Below, in pieces: positions 1 through 8,927 of a stretch of DNA of 64,000 bases. The position numbers were made by a program, and so were the translations under genes. The stretch comes from Candidatus Mailhella excrementigallinarum. GTDB lineage: Bacteria; Desulfobacterota; Desulfovibrionia; Desulfovibrionales; Desulfovibrionaceae. Each line of letters opens with the position of its first letter. Position 1 is the stretch's first letter. The stretch covers positions 54,995 through 118,994 of the forward strand of contig CALUUZ010000010.1 in assembly GCA_944324075.1 (NCBI GenBank), in the 5' to 3' direction. The notes below the pieces were generated by a model, which was not told where the DNA came from, ran no database searches, and saw nothing but the letters and a program-made list of their open reading frames with translations.

Positions 1-2265
1 CCGCTGGTTCCTCAGGAAGATATTTCGGAATTTCTCGACCGGGTCTGGACCCGTCTGCCCTCTTCGGAACTGTATGAGCAGGATGAATTCCTCAAAATCA
101 TGGAACCCGCTTTCCAGCCTGCCACCTATAACCCCAAGCTGTTCCTCGATGAAGAAGGGAGCCTGCTCACGCTGGAAGTGCAGAACATCTATGAAACCGT
201 ACACGGAGAATTCACTCTGCCCGGCCCGAATCCGGATTTCCAGACAGGCAGCTATATCTTTGAAGGCAAAACTTTTCTGATCCGACGGGATCAGAAGGAG
301 GAATCCTCTCTGATCAGCCAGCTTGCGGATATGCGCTTCCAGCCTCGCAGCACCCGGCTCTGGTTCATGGAGCCGGAAGAGGCCATCGCCTTCCTGCTGG
401 ACTCCTATCCCACTCTGGTGGAAAACTGGCGCGTGTATGGCGAAGCGACGCTCTCCCGCTACAAGGTGCGCGCTTCCTCTCCCATGGTCAATGCCAGCAT
501 TGAAAGCAATGAGAAGGACAAATGGTTTTCCCTGGATATTCAGGTGGAATACGACGGGCAAAGCCTGCCGCTGGAACGTATCTGGAAAGCCTGGCTCAAG
601 GGCAAGCGCTATGTGCAGCTCAAGGACGGTTCCTACGCCAGCCTGCCGGAATCCTGGCTGGAAAAGCTGGCGCACAAGCTCAAGGTGCTCGGCCTTGATC
701 CTGCCAAGCCGCCCAAGCGTCAGTTCAAGCAGTATGAAGCCCCGGTGCTGGACAGCCTGCTGGAAGACCTCCCCGCCGCCCAGGAAGACTCCTTCTGGAG
801 CAAACTGCGGGACAGCATACGCAACTTCCAGGAAGTCAGACAGGTTTCCATGCCCAAGGGGCTGGCGGCGGAACTGCGCCCCTATCAGCTACAGGGGGTT
901 TCCTACCTCAACTTTCTTAATGAGTACGGCTTCGGCGGCATTCTGGCTGACGAAATGGGTCTCGGCAAAACCATCCAGACGCTGGCCTTCATCCAGCACA
1001 TGGTCAACAACGGGGCCACGGGGCCCAACCTGATTGTCGTGCCCACCTCGGTACTGCCCAACTGGGATCGCGAAGCTTCCAAGTTTGTTCCCAATCTTTC
1101 CCGTGTCATCGTCTACGGTACGCGGCGGGAAAATATCTTCCGCAAGATCGCGGACGCTGATCTGGTCATCACCACCTATGCCCTGCTGCGCCGTGATCTT
1201 GAAGAGCTGGAACAGCACAATTTCAACGCGATTATTCTGGACGAGGCGCAGAACATCAAAAACCCGAACACCATTACCGCCCGTTCGGTACGCAACATTC
1301 ACGCGGGCATGAAGCTGTGCCTTTCCGGCACGCCCATTGAAAATAACCTGTTCGAACTGTGGAGTCTGTTTGAATTCCTCATGCCGGGCTTCCTCGGTTC
1401 CCAGCACGCCTTCCAGCGCGGCGTAATCAAACCGATCAAGGAAGGCGACGCCGAAACCCTTGAATATCTGCGTTCACGCGTCAAACCCTTTATCCTGCGC
1501 CGTACCAAGGCCGAGGTCGTCAAGGATCTGCCGCCCAAGATCGAAAGCGTCACCTACTGCGCTCTGGCTGAGGAGCAGGCGGAACTTTACGCGGCTCTGG
1601 CCCGCAAGCTGCGCGATCAGGTGCTGGCCGACGTGGCCGAAAAGGGTATGGCCAAGAGCCAGATGTCCATTCTGGATGCACTGCTCAAACTGCGTCAGAT
1701 CTGCTGTCATCCCAAACTGCTCAAGATGGATATGCCCGGTTTCAATGCCAATATGGTTTCCGGCAAGTTCGAGGCATTCAAGGACATGATCCTCGATATT
1801 GTGGAGGAAGGCCACAAGGTGCTGGTCTTCTCCCAGTTCGTGCAGATGCTTCAGCAGATTCGCGGCTGGCTTCAGATGACGGACATTCCCTTCTGCTATC
1901 TCGACGGTTCCAGCAAGGATCGTCTGGAACAGGTGGATCGTTTCAACAACAGCCCGGATATTCCCATCTTTCTCATTTCGCTCAAGGCGGGCGGAACGGG
2001 CCTCAACCTTACCAGTGCGGATTACGTCATCCACTACGACCCGTGGTGGAACCCCGCTGTGGAAAGCCAGGCTACCGACCGTGCCCATCGTATCGGCCAG
2101 GCTCGCCAGGTTTTCTCCTACAAGCTGATCTGTCAGAATACCGTGGAAGAGAAAATTCTCAAGCTGCAGGACATGAAGCGAGGCGTGGCCGAAGCCGTCA
2201 TCCCAGGTCAGGATTCGTGGAAGTCTCTCACCCGCGAGGATCTGGAAATGCTCTTCGAGGTCTAG
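1..2265 (+). CDS. SNF2-family DEAD-like helicase, C-terminal part (5' end outside window)
   Basis: The frame is open from base 1, so the gene starts upstream of the window. It carries a complete SNF2 (helicase superfamily 2) ATPase core: the P-loop motif DEMGLGKT at about 949-972, the DEAQ box at about 1240, motif III LSGTPIENNLFELWS at about 1321-1365, and in the second RecA-like lobe GGTGLNLTSADYVIHYDPWW followed by ATDRAHRIGQ at about 1990-2100. Such proteins are ATP-driven DNA translocases that remodel protein-DNA complexes; bacterial substrates are mostly unknown. About 280 residues before the core look like the bacterial SNF2 N-terminal region, which often starts with a SWIM zinc finger that would lie outside the window. 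The stop codon TAG (2263-2265) is also the first three bases of repeat copy A1. The family call is firm; the cellular role is not known. Confidence 0.93.
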   Translation, partial: PLVPQEDISEFLDRVWTRLPSSELYEQDEFLKIMEPAFQPATYNPKLFLDEEGSLLTLEVQNIYETVHGEFTLPGPNPDFQTGSYIFEGKTFLIRRDQKEESSLISQLADMRFQPRSTRLWFMEPEEAIAFLLDSYPTLVENWRVYGEATLSRYKVRASSPMVNASIESNEKDKWFSLDIQVEYDGQSLPLERIWKAWLKGKRYVQLKDGSYASLPESWLEKLAHKLKVLGLDPAKPPKRQFKQYEAPVLDSLLEDLPAAQEDSFWSKLRDSIRNFQEVRQVSMPKGLAAELRPYQLQGVSYLNFLNEYGFGGILADEMGLGKTIQTLAFIQHMVNNGATGPNLIVVPTSVLPNWDREASKFVPNLSRVIVYGTRRENIFRKIADADLVITTYALLRRDLEELEQHNFNAIILDEAQNIKNPNTITARSVRNIHAGMKLCLSGTPIENNLFELWSLFEFLMPGFLGSQHAFQRGVIKPIKEGDAETLEYLRSRVKPFILRRTKAEVVKDLPPKIESVTYCALAEEQAELYAALARKLRDQVLADVAEKGMAKSQMSILDALLKLRQICCHPKLLKMDMPGFNANMVSGKFEAFKDMILDIVEEGHKVLVFSQFVQMLQQIRGWLQMTDIPFCYLDGSSKDRLEQVDRFNNSPDIPIFLISLKAGGTGLNLTSADYVIHYDPWWNPAVESQATDRAHRIGQARQVFSYKLICQNTVEEKILKLQDMKRGVAEAVIPGQDSWKSLTREDLEMLFEV

Positions 2266-2436
2266 AGCATTTTGCGTATGAAAACAGCTGCGGCCAGATC
2301 CTATGTTCCGGCCCGCAGGTTTCACGCCTTCGCCGGAGCTGTACGCGGCACCTGAATTGCGGCGTACAGCTCCGGCGTCGCAACGGAGCCTCGCCCTGCG
2401 CAACTCCGTGGAGCTTTTCATGAGCGAGATGCTCTG
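2263..2436 (+). repeat. Dispersed repeat family A, copy A1
   Basis: Begins TAGAGCATTTTGCG, has the family core GGCCCGCAGGTTTCACGCC at about 2310-2330, and ends near GAGCGAGATGCTCTGA. The inner part holds a strong local inverted repeat (GCCGGAGCTGTACGC ... GCGTACAGCTCCGGC, about 2332-2384). The first three bases are the stop codon of the SNF2 gene. The same architecture recurs at 13931, 34399, 36518, 37275, 46218, 52845 and 57139. No protein is encoded. Confidence 0.75.
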
Positions 2437-2437
2437 A

Positions 2438-2700
2438 TGCCATGCAGCCATAGAACCATGTTGGTAGTGTGCGCGGAGCGTATGGTTTTGCTCCGGCACA
2501 GGCGGCATATTCCTTGCCGCAAAGGCAAGCCCTGTCCCGCACGGGCCAAAGGCAACATATATCCACGGCCGGCTCGCTTGCGCCTTCGTGAAGCCATGCT
2601 TCACCCGACTCCATGCAGCATGACCATGCGGCGGGGGGCGTCGCTCCATAGCTCGCTACACTCGCGCCTCCGGCGGTCAGGGGTATTTTCAACACTTTTC
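2438..2700 (+). repeat. Dispersed repeat family B, copy B1
   Basis: This stretch shares blocks in the same order with 34040-34265: catagaacc, then gcgtat followed shortly by ctccggcacaggcg, then a cctccggc-gtca block followed by tattttcaacac. It also shares tatccacggc-ggctcgc-tgcgccttcg with 32205-32250. Bases 2701-2826, up to the end of the next gene, show no gene; they contain another GC-rich inverted stretch and may belong to the same repeat. Long open frames across it have no recognisable domain and are treated as spurious. Confidence 0.55.
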
Positions 2701-2826
2701 TGGAACAGATCCAATACGTTATATTCAATGCCGATTTCGGCTCGCTCACGGCGGCTGCGCTCCGAAACATTTCATGTTGCGGAGCAGGGGAATCCTCGTG
2801 TCGGAATGTGCCGTTGCAGAATGCGG

Positions 2827-3978
2827 CTACGTCTGTTCTCCCTCCGCCCGGCGAGCCTGCGCCAGAGTCTGGCATTGCAGTTCGCGGAGGTAGCGGCCGG
2901 AGGCTTCTCCCTGCCCGCGTTTCTCTTCCGGCAGTCTGACCCTGAGAATACAATCCAGTGCTGCGTCGGCCTCGGCCTGGAGCCTCCGCCCGCTGTCAGC
3001 ACTGGCAAGCGCCCAGAATTCCTCGTGCAGCCGCATGGTATGGACTTCCCATAACGTGTCGCGCAAAGTCGCGGGGCGGAGCTTCTCAAGCATTCCGGCC
3101 TTCATGTGCAGACGGGCGGCCATGGCGCCCGCACGGATGAAACGCTTCGGCAACGCCAGACGGCCCCCCAGAGTACGGGCGGCAAGCTCACCCCGGAGTT
3201 CATGACCATAATGATGGGGCAGCATCGCCGCATCAGTTTCGGCCTTCCCCAGATCATGGCACAGCCCCATCCACACGGCCAACTCTCTTTTTCCGGCGGG
3301 CAGCCCGGAATTCCGCGCAATGGAATCCATGATTTCCCCGGTATGCTCAAGTACGGAGTTGTCATGCCAGGGACGCGGCCCCGCCGGGATATCCGAACAC
3401 CCGGCCAGTTCGGCAAACCAGGGACGCAGGCATCCGCCCCGTTCCAGCGCGGAAAGAAAACGGGAAGGACGCGGGGCGGCAAGCGCCTTGAGTGTTTCCC
3501 CGCACACCCGCTCCGGAGGAAGCGATTCCAGCAGGCCATGCGCCGCTGTTTCGCGCATCTGCTCCACAGCCTCCTCCGCCAGGGAAAAGTCCGGCAGCGC
3601 CGCGGCCAGACGGGCAAGACGATACACGCGCGCGGGATCGTCGAAAAAGGCGCATGTCGAAACAGGGCGCAGTACGCCTTCGCGCAGATCATCCAGCGAT
3701 CTCGGGTGCATATACAGCCTGCCGCGGTCGTCCAGTAACAGGGCATTGACAGTCAGATCGCGCCGCATCACGTCTTCGTCAGGCGATCCCCCTGTCAGCG
3801 GACAGAACTCGAAGCCCCCGGCGACCCAGATCGGCGGGTGTTCACTCGTCTTGCGGGCATGGGGAAAGCGTTGTACAAAATCTTCTTCCGTGCCGGAAAA
3901 CGCAAAATCCATGTCATGTACGGGCCTTCCAAGAAGCATGTCACGTACGGCTCCGCCGGCCAGAAACAAGGATGCCAT
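2827..3978 (-). CDS. cca: CCA-adding enzyme / polynucleotide adenylyltransferase family with HD domain
   Basis: Class II nucleotidyltransferase that adds or repairs the 3' CCA of tRNA, using CTP and ATP. The N terminus begins directly with the binding motif GGAVRDMLLGRP (residues about 8-19), then HDMDFAF with the two metal-binding Asp (about 21-27), RRDLTVNALLLD (about 71-82) and RVYRLARLAAALPDF (about 117-131), the standard order for this fold. A C-terminal HD-type motif HDLGKAET (about residue 240) suggests added phosphohydrolase activity, as in bacterial multifunctional CCA enzymes. At 383 residues it is near the usual 400. The start has GGAG about 10 bases upstream. It is divergent from the biotin ligase gene, with the two start codons only 3 bases apart. 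A poly(A) polymerase cannot be excluded from sequence alone. Confidence 0.85.
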   Translation of the reverse strand: MASLFLAGGAVRDMLLGRPVHDMDFAFSGTEEDFVQRFPHARKTSEHPPIWVAGGFEFCPLTGGSPDEDVMRRDLTVNALLLDDRGRLYMHPRSLDDLREGVLRPVSTCAFFDDPARVYRLARLAAALPDFSLAEEAVEQMRETAAHGLLESLPPERVCGETLKALAAPRPSRFLSALERGGCLRPWFAELAGCSDIPAGPRPWHDNSVLEHTGEIMDSIARNSGLPAGKRELAVWMGLCHDLGKAETDAAMLPHHYGHELRGELAARTLGGRLALPKRFIRAGAMAARLHMKAGMLEKLRPATLRDTLWEVHTMRLHEEFWALASADSGRRLQAEADAALDCILRVRLPEEKRGQGEASGRYLRELQCQTLAQARRAEGEQT

Positions 3979-3981
3979 TTC

Positions 3982-4986
3982 GTGTACTCCATCATCAGAT
4001 TATTGCATCAGGGCTGGAAAGATTCCGCCGGACGGGAAATCGCCGCGCCGTTTTCCTCCGCCCTTCTGGCCGAGTCTCCGCTCGCTCCGGGCGTTCCTCT
4101 CGGGCCCCCGTCCGGAGAAGTCCCCTGGCTGGAAGGAAGTGCGGCGGGCGCGCCGGTCCCACTGTATCTGGCGGGAGCCTCCACTTCAAGCCTCGATCTC
4201 GCGCACGCGCTGACCGCGTTCGGCGAGTTTCCGGAATGGGGCAGCGTTGTCGCGCACACGCAGAGTTCCGGGCGTGGACAGTTGCGAAGACACTGGATAT
4301 CGCCCCCGGGAAACCTGTACGCCGCACTCCGGCTTCCGCTGCAGGGAGTGTTTGCGTCCGGGGCAGCGTCTCTCGCCGTGGGAGCCCTGCTGGCGGAAGG
4401 ACTCAACGCGGCAGGATATCCCGTGTTTCTGAAATGGCCGAACGATCTTCTGCAGCGCGGCAGCGCAGAGGCTCCCCATGCATGGCGAAAAATCGGCGGC
4501 ATTCTGCTGGAGGAACGTGACGGAACCCTGATAGCGGGAATAGGCATCAATCTGGCGTCCGCGCCGTGTTCCTCCCTCCTCAGGGAAGAACACGCCTTTC
4601 CGGCGGGACCTCTGTGCCCCCCGCTCCTTCTTCCATCCGCGCAGCATCACGTCGAGCAAGGTTTCGGACAAGTTTTCACATTATGGCGTTCGCTTGTGGA
4701 GCACATATTTTTCTGCTACACACAAAAGATATCTTCAGCCGGAATGATATCCGACGGGGAAGACTGGTGGTTCAATATGGTGAGCGCCTGTCTCGCCTTC
4801 CGGCGGCAGCCGGTGCGACTTGTGAACGCCCAGCCCGCGAGCGGGGAGAAATGCCCGGAACTCGTCGAGGGAATCATGGAAGGGATTGACGGGGACGGTG
4901 CCCTGTGTCTCGCGACCGAGCGCGGCAGAGAAAAATTTATCGGCGGCTCACTTGCGCCCATGCGCAAAGCTGACTCAAAGAGGTAA
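3982..4986 (+). CDS. birA: Biotin-[acetyl-CoA-carboxylase]/pyruvate carboxylase ligase (BirA-type, no HTH)
   Basis: Biotin protein ligase, which activates biotin with ATP and transfers it to the lysine of carboxylase carrier domains. Visible motifs are the biotin/AMP loop (SSGRGQLRRHWISPPGN), KWPNDLL and KIGGILLEERDG in the usual order, then a C-terminal small beta domain. There is no N-terminal winged-helix region, so it should not be the DNA-binding repressor type. I chose GTG 3982, with AAGGA 9 bases upstream; TTG 4003 is an alternative. A longer frame running back into the opposite-strand cca gene is unlikely. The stop lies 2 bases before pyruvate carboxylase, so the ligase and its probable main substrate are co-transcribed. 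Confidence 0.85.
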   Translation: MYSIIRLLHQGWKDSAGREIAAPFSSALLAESPLAPGVPLGPPSGEVPWLEGSAAGAPVPLYLAGASTSSLDLAHALTAFGEFPEWGSVVAHTQSSGRGQLRRHWISPPGNLYAALRLPLQGVFASGAASLAVGALLAEGLNAAGYPVFLKWPNDLLQRGSAEAPHAWRKIGGILLEERDGTLIAGIGINLASAPCSSLLREEHAFPAGPLCPPLLLPSAQHHVEQGFGQVFTLWRSLVEHIFFCYTQKISSAGMISDGEDWWFNMVSACLAFRRQPVRLVNAQPASGEKCPELVEGIMEGIDGDGALCLATERGREKFIGGSLAPMRKADSKR

Positions 4987-4988
4987 CA

Positions 4989-7900
4989 ATGGCATTTCGA
5001 ACGATGGAAGAGTTGGGGGCATTTCTCAAAAATAAACCCATTCTCGTCGCAAATCGCGGCATCCCGGCCCGGCGCATCTGCCGCTCCATCCGCGAGCGCT
5101 TTCATGCCGTCGCCGTCATGACGGCCACCGATATCGACAAGACTTCCCCCGCCGCATCCTCGGCCCAGGAACTCATGCTGCTGGGCGCGGATCCCAATGC
5201 GTATCTCGATCTTGATCTTATCATCAGCAAGGCCAAAAAGCGCGGCATTGTCGCCATCCATCCCGGCTGGGGCTTCGCGTCGGAAGATGAGAGCTTCCCC
5301 CGCAAATGCGCCGAGGCGGGAATTGTCTTCATCGGTTCCACAGCGGAATCCATGAACCTTCTGGGAAACAAGGTTCAGGCAAGGCAGCTGGCCATGAGCC
5401 TGGATGTTCCTGTGGTGCCCGGGTCCGAGGGAGCCGTCGACGTGGCGGAAGCCCGCTCCATCATCAAGCGGATGGGGCTGCCCGCCATGCTCAAGGCGGA
5501 AGGCGGTGGCGGCGGACGCGGCATTTTCGTCATCCGCAATGAAGAAGAACTGGAAGACGCCTTTCTCAAGGCATCCACCATGGCCGAGGCATCTTTCGGC
5601 AACCCCCGCCTGTTTGTGGAAAAATATCTGGAACATGTGCGCCATATAGAAATCCAGGTTATTGCGGACGCGCACGGCAACGTCTTCGCCTTTGACGAAC
5701 GCGACTGCTCAATCCAGCGTAACCACCAGAAGCTGATCGAAATCACGCCCTCCCCCTGGGTCGGGCTGACCGAGGAACTGCGCGCACGTCTCAAGGAATA
5801 TGCCCGCCGTCTGGTCAGCGCCGTACATTACCAGTCGCTGGCTACTGTCGAATTTCTGGTCACGCAGGACGGCACGCCGTACATGATCGAAGTCAACACG
5901 CGCCTGCAGGTGGAACACGGCATCACGGAATGCCGGTACGGCATCGACCTTGTGGAACAGCAAATCGCCGTGGCCTTCGGCGTACCTCTGACTCTGACCA
6001 CGGAAAACACGCGTCCTTCCTGCACGGCCATGCAGGTGCGCATCAACTGCGAAGATCCGCAGAAAAACTTTTCCCCGAACGCCGGGCGTATCCGGCGCTA
6101 TGTCTCCCCCGGCGGCCCCGGCGTGCGTCTGGACTCCAACCTGTCCGCCGGGTATGAATTCCCCTCGAACTACGATTCGGCCGGGGCTCTGCTCATCGCG
6201 TACGGTTCAGGATGGGACAAGGTGCGCGGCATCATGGAGCGCACGCTGGATGAATACAGCATCGGCGGGCTGAAAACGACCATCCCCTTCTATCGGCATA
6301 TTCTGAACAACAAGGCGTTCTGCGACGCAGCGTTCGATACGAGTTTCGTCGCCGACACGCCCGAACTCATGAACTTCCAGGACATGCCCCATGAAGGCGA
6401 ACGTCTGACCCGCCTTGTAGCGGAAATTTCCGCTCGGGGCTACAACCCCTATGTCCAGCTTGGAGAATACCGTACGGCGGATACGCCCCGCCTGCCCGAA
6501 TTCAACCCCGTTCTTCCCTCCATTCCTTCCCAGCTCAGAAGGGCGCCCTCTCCCTACCCGCGCGAGGATCGCGCCGCTCTGCTCTCGTTTCTGCGGGATT
6601 CCGGCAAGGTGCATCTGACGGACACCACCACGCGTGACGGTACACAGTCCAACAGCGGCAACCGTTTCCGCCTGGCGGAAGATCAGCTTGTCGGCCCCTA
6701 TCTGGACAACTGCAGCTTTTTCTCGCTTGAAAACGGCGGGGGCGCGCATTTCCATGTGGCCATGATGGCCAACATGACCTACCCCTTCAGCGAAGCCGCG
6801 GCCTGGAACCGCTTCGCTCCCAAAACATTGAAACAGATTCTGGTGCGTTCCACCAATGTTCTCGGCTATACGCCCCAGCCCCGGAATCTGATGCAGATTA
6901 CCGGGGAAATGATCTGTGATCATTACCAGATCATCAGGTGTTTCGATTTTCTTAACGATATCAGAAACATGCGCCCACTCGCGGAAGTCGTCATGTCCCG
7001 CGGGGACGTCGTGTTTGAACCTGCCGTCTCACTTTCATGGACAAAGGGGTTTGATGTCGAGCACTACCTTGGTGTAACCGAAGCCACGCTTGATATGGTG
7101 GCTTCCGTCATGGGGGCGACTCAGGCCGAAGCAGCCCGCAACATTATTCTCGGTCTCAAGGATATGGCCGGCCTCTGCCCTCCGCGCTTCATGAAGGAGC
7201 TTGTCGGGGCGCTGCGCCGCCGCTGGCCCGAACTCGTGCTGCATTATCACCGCCATTACACGGACGGCCTGTTTGTCCCCAGCGTGGGAGCCGCCGCCCA
7301 GGCAGGAGCCCACATTCTCGACGTTCAGCTCGGAGCCTCCGTCCGCTCCTACGGGCAGGGTGATGCCCTGTCCACCATTGCCTATCTGGAGGAAGAACTT
7401 GGTCTGGAAACACTGGTCGACAAGGATATGCTGCGCCAGGCAAACTTTGTGGTCAAACAGATCATGCCCTTCTACGATCGCTATTGTTCCCCCTATTTTC
7501 TGGGAATCGATCACGATGTCGTGAAACACGGCATGCCCGGCGGGGCCACGTCCTCCTCGCAGGAAGGAGCGATGAAACAGGGCTATATCCACCTTCTTCC
7601 CTATATGCTCCGTTTCCTGGCCGGGACGCGGCAGATCGTGCGCTATCATGACGTGACGCCAGGCTCGCAGATTACATGGAACACCGCTTTTCTGGCCGTT
7701 ACGGGAGCCTGGAAGCGCGGCGGCGAGGAAGCCGTCCGGCACTTGCTGCAGGTTCTTGAGCGGCAGGTTGCGACACCGGACGATCAGGTTCCGGGAGATC
7801 TTCGGGAGGCCCGTCTGAGCTTGTATCGGGACTGCAACGACGCTTTCCGCAACCTGCTGCTCGGCAAGTTCGGCAGGCTGCCTCTTGGCTTCCCGGCCGA

Positions 7901-8693
7901 CTGGGTTTACCAGAGCGCCTTCGGTGAAAACTGGGAAGCCGCAATCCGGGAGCGGACCGAGGATTCTCCGCTCCAGCATCTTTCCCCCGTCGACATCAGA
8001 GGCGAGGTAGAAAGCTGCGCGGCCATCATCAAGCGTCCGCTGAACGAAGAAGAAGAGGTACTCTACCTCAATCATCCCGGAGACGCCGTCAAAACCATGC
8101 AATTTGTCGCACAGTTCGGAGACCCGAACAATCTGCCGCTTCATGTTTGGTTTGAAGGGCTGAAGCCGGGCCAGGAAATGCAGTTCACCGACTCCGACGG
8201 CAAACCGCACGAAATGAGCATATTCAGCATCAGTCCCGTTTCCGATCAGGGGACGATCATGGTGCGATACCGCTATGATTCCGAACTGCTCTCCCATGAG
8301 GTGAAGGTGGCAAGCGCCACGGGCGGGGCTTCTCATTCCGTGCCCATGGCGGAGGCGGGCAATCCCCTGCATGTGGCCGCGCCGTCCAACGGAGACTTGT
8401 GGGTCGTGCATGTCAAGCCCGGCGATCTGGTGAAAGCCGGGCAGGAACTGTTCAATATCTCCATCATGAAACAGGAAAAGGCGGTGCTGGCCACAGTTGA
8501 CGGAATCGTCAAAAATGTGTTCAAAACGGCTGACTACAAGACAACAAGAAAAATGGTGCCTGTTCGCGAAGGTGAACTCATTGTTGAATTGGGGCGCGCG
8601 CCGAATTTTTGCGCGAATCCCGCCTGCGCGAAGCCTCTGCCTTCCGCTTCCATTCTGTACTGCCCCTGGTGCGGTCATAAGGTAAGCGACTAG
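4989..8693 (+). CDS. pyc: Pyruvate carboxylase, divergent, with C-terminal zinc ribbon
   Basis: Biotin-dependent carboxylation of pyruvate to oxaloacetate. Domains in order: biotin carboxylase, about residues 15-465 (ANRGIPARRICRSIRERF, HPGWGFASED, the glycine loop EGGGGGRG near 172, RDCSIQRNHQKLIE, NTRLQVEHGITE); carboxyltransferase TIM barrel, about 540-840 (TDTTTRDGTQSN, GLKDMAGL, and HYHRHYTDG as the metal-site motif); biotinyl carrier domain near the end, with MKQ and biotin lysine K1161 in place of the usual MKM. After the carrier comes an unusual zinc-ribbon-like tail with C1208, C1213, C1225 and C1228. At 1234 residues it is longer than the usual 1150. The carboxyltransferase lacks the typical DSMSGLTSQP block (here LGASVRSYGQ), so the substrate is inferred. 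It follows the biotin ligase by 2 bases and precedes a PEP-synthase-like gene. Confidence 0.87.
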   Translation: MAFRTMEELGAFLKNKPILVANRGIPARRICRSIRERFHAVAVMTATDIDKTSPAASSAQELMLLGADPNAYLDLDLIISKAKKRGIVAIHPGWGFASEDESFPRKCAEAGIVFIGSTAESMNLLGNKVQARQLAMSLDVPVVPGSEGAVDVAEARSIIKRMGLPAMLKAEGGGGGRGIFVIRNEEELEDAFLKASTMAEASFGNPRLFVEKYLEHVRHIEIQVIADAHGNVFAFDERDCSIQRNHQKLIEITPSPWVGLTEELRARLKEYARRLVSAVHYQSLATVEFLVTQDGTPYMIEVNTRLQVEHGITECRYGIDLVEQQIAVAFGVPLTLTTENTRPSCTAMQVRINCEDPQKNFSPNAGRIRRYVSPGGPGVRLDSNLSAGYEFPSNYDSAGALLIAYGSGWDKVRGIMERTLDEYSIGGLKTTIPFYRHILNNKAFCDAAFDTSFVADTPELMNFQDMPHEGERLTRLVAEISARGYNPYVQLGEYRTADTPRLPEFNPVLPSIPSQLRRAPSPYPREDRAALLSFLRDSGKVHLTDTTTRDGTQSNSGNRFRLAEDQLVGPYLDNCSFFSLENGGGAHFHVAMMANMTYPFSEAAAWNRFAPKTLKQILVRSTNVLGYTPQPRNLMQITGEMICDHYQIIRCFDFLNDIRNMRPLAEVVMSRGDVVFEPAVSLSWTKGFDVEHYLGVTEATLDMVASVMGATQAEAARNIILGLKDMAGLCPPRFMKELVGALRRRWPELVLHYHRHYTDGLFVPSVGAAAQAGAHILDVQLGASVRSYGQGDALSTIAYLEEELGLETLVDKDMLRQANFVVKQIMPFYDRYCSPYFLGIDHDVVKHGMPGGATSSSQEGAMKQGYIHLLPYMLRFLAGTRQIVRYHDVTPGSQITWNTAFLAVTGAWKRGGEEAVRHLLQVLERQVATPDDQVPGDLREARLSLYRDCNDAFRNLLLGKFGRLPLGFPADWVYQSAFGENWEAAIRERTEDSPLQHLSPVDIRGEVESCAAIIKRPLNEEEEVLYLNHPGDAVKTMQFVAQFGDPNNLPLHVWFEGLKPGQEMQFTDSDGKPHEMSIFSISPVSDQGTIMVRYRYDSELLSHEVKVASATGGASHSVPMAEAGNPLHVAAPSNGDLWVVHVKPGDLVKAGQELFNISIMKQEKAVLATVDGIVKNVFKTADYKTTRKMVPVREGELIVELGRAPNFCANPACAKPLPSASILYCPWCGHKVSD

Positions 8694-8746
8694 TGCAGTT
8701 GACGCTGAAACTCTCCCCGGCCGGGATGCCGTTTCCGACACGACGG

Positions 8747-8796
8747 ACTGCGGTTTCAGACGCGGGCCTTCGGCTTCGGCGCGAAAGAACCGCAGT
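8747..8796. other. Inverted repeat between pyruvate carboxylase and PEP-synthase-like gene
   Basis: ACTGCGGTT (8747-8755) pairs with AACCGCAGT (8788-8796), with an inner GC-rich pairing (CGCG ... CGCG around GCCTTCGGC). No T-run follows on either strand, so it is not a plain rho-independent terminator. It lies in the 234-base leader of the downstream gene and could attenuate, protect mRNA, or be a repeat remnant. Confidence 0.45.
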
Positions 8797-8927
8797 TGAA
8801 GAGCGCGGTTAAATTTCGTTTCGTCCGATTTCGCAGAGCAGATTCGGGATGAAGCTGCTCCAAACGGCTCGGTTTCACTATTCTAACCCAAACCTTCATG
8901 GCAAATTTTCCTATCTGGAGGAACACG

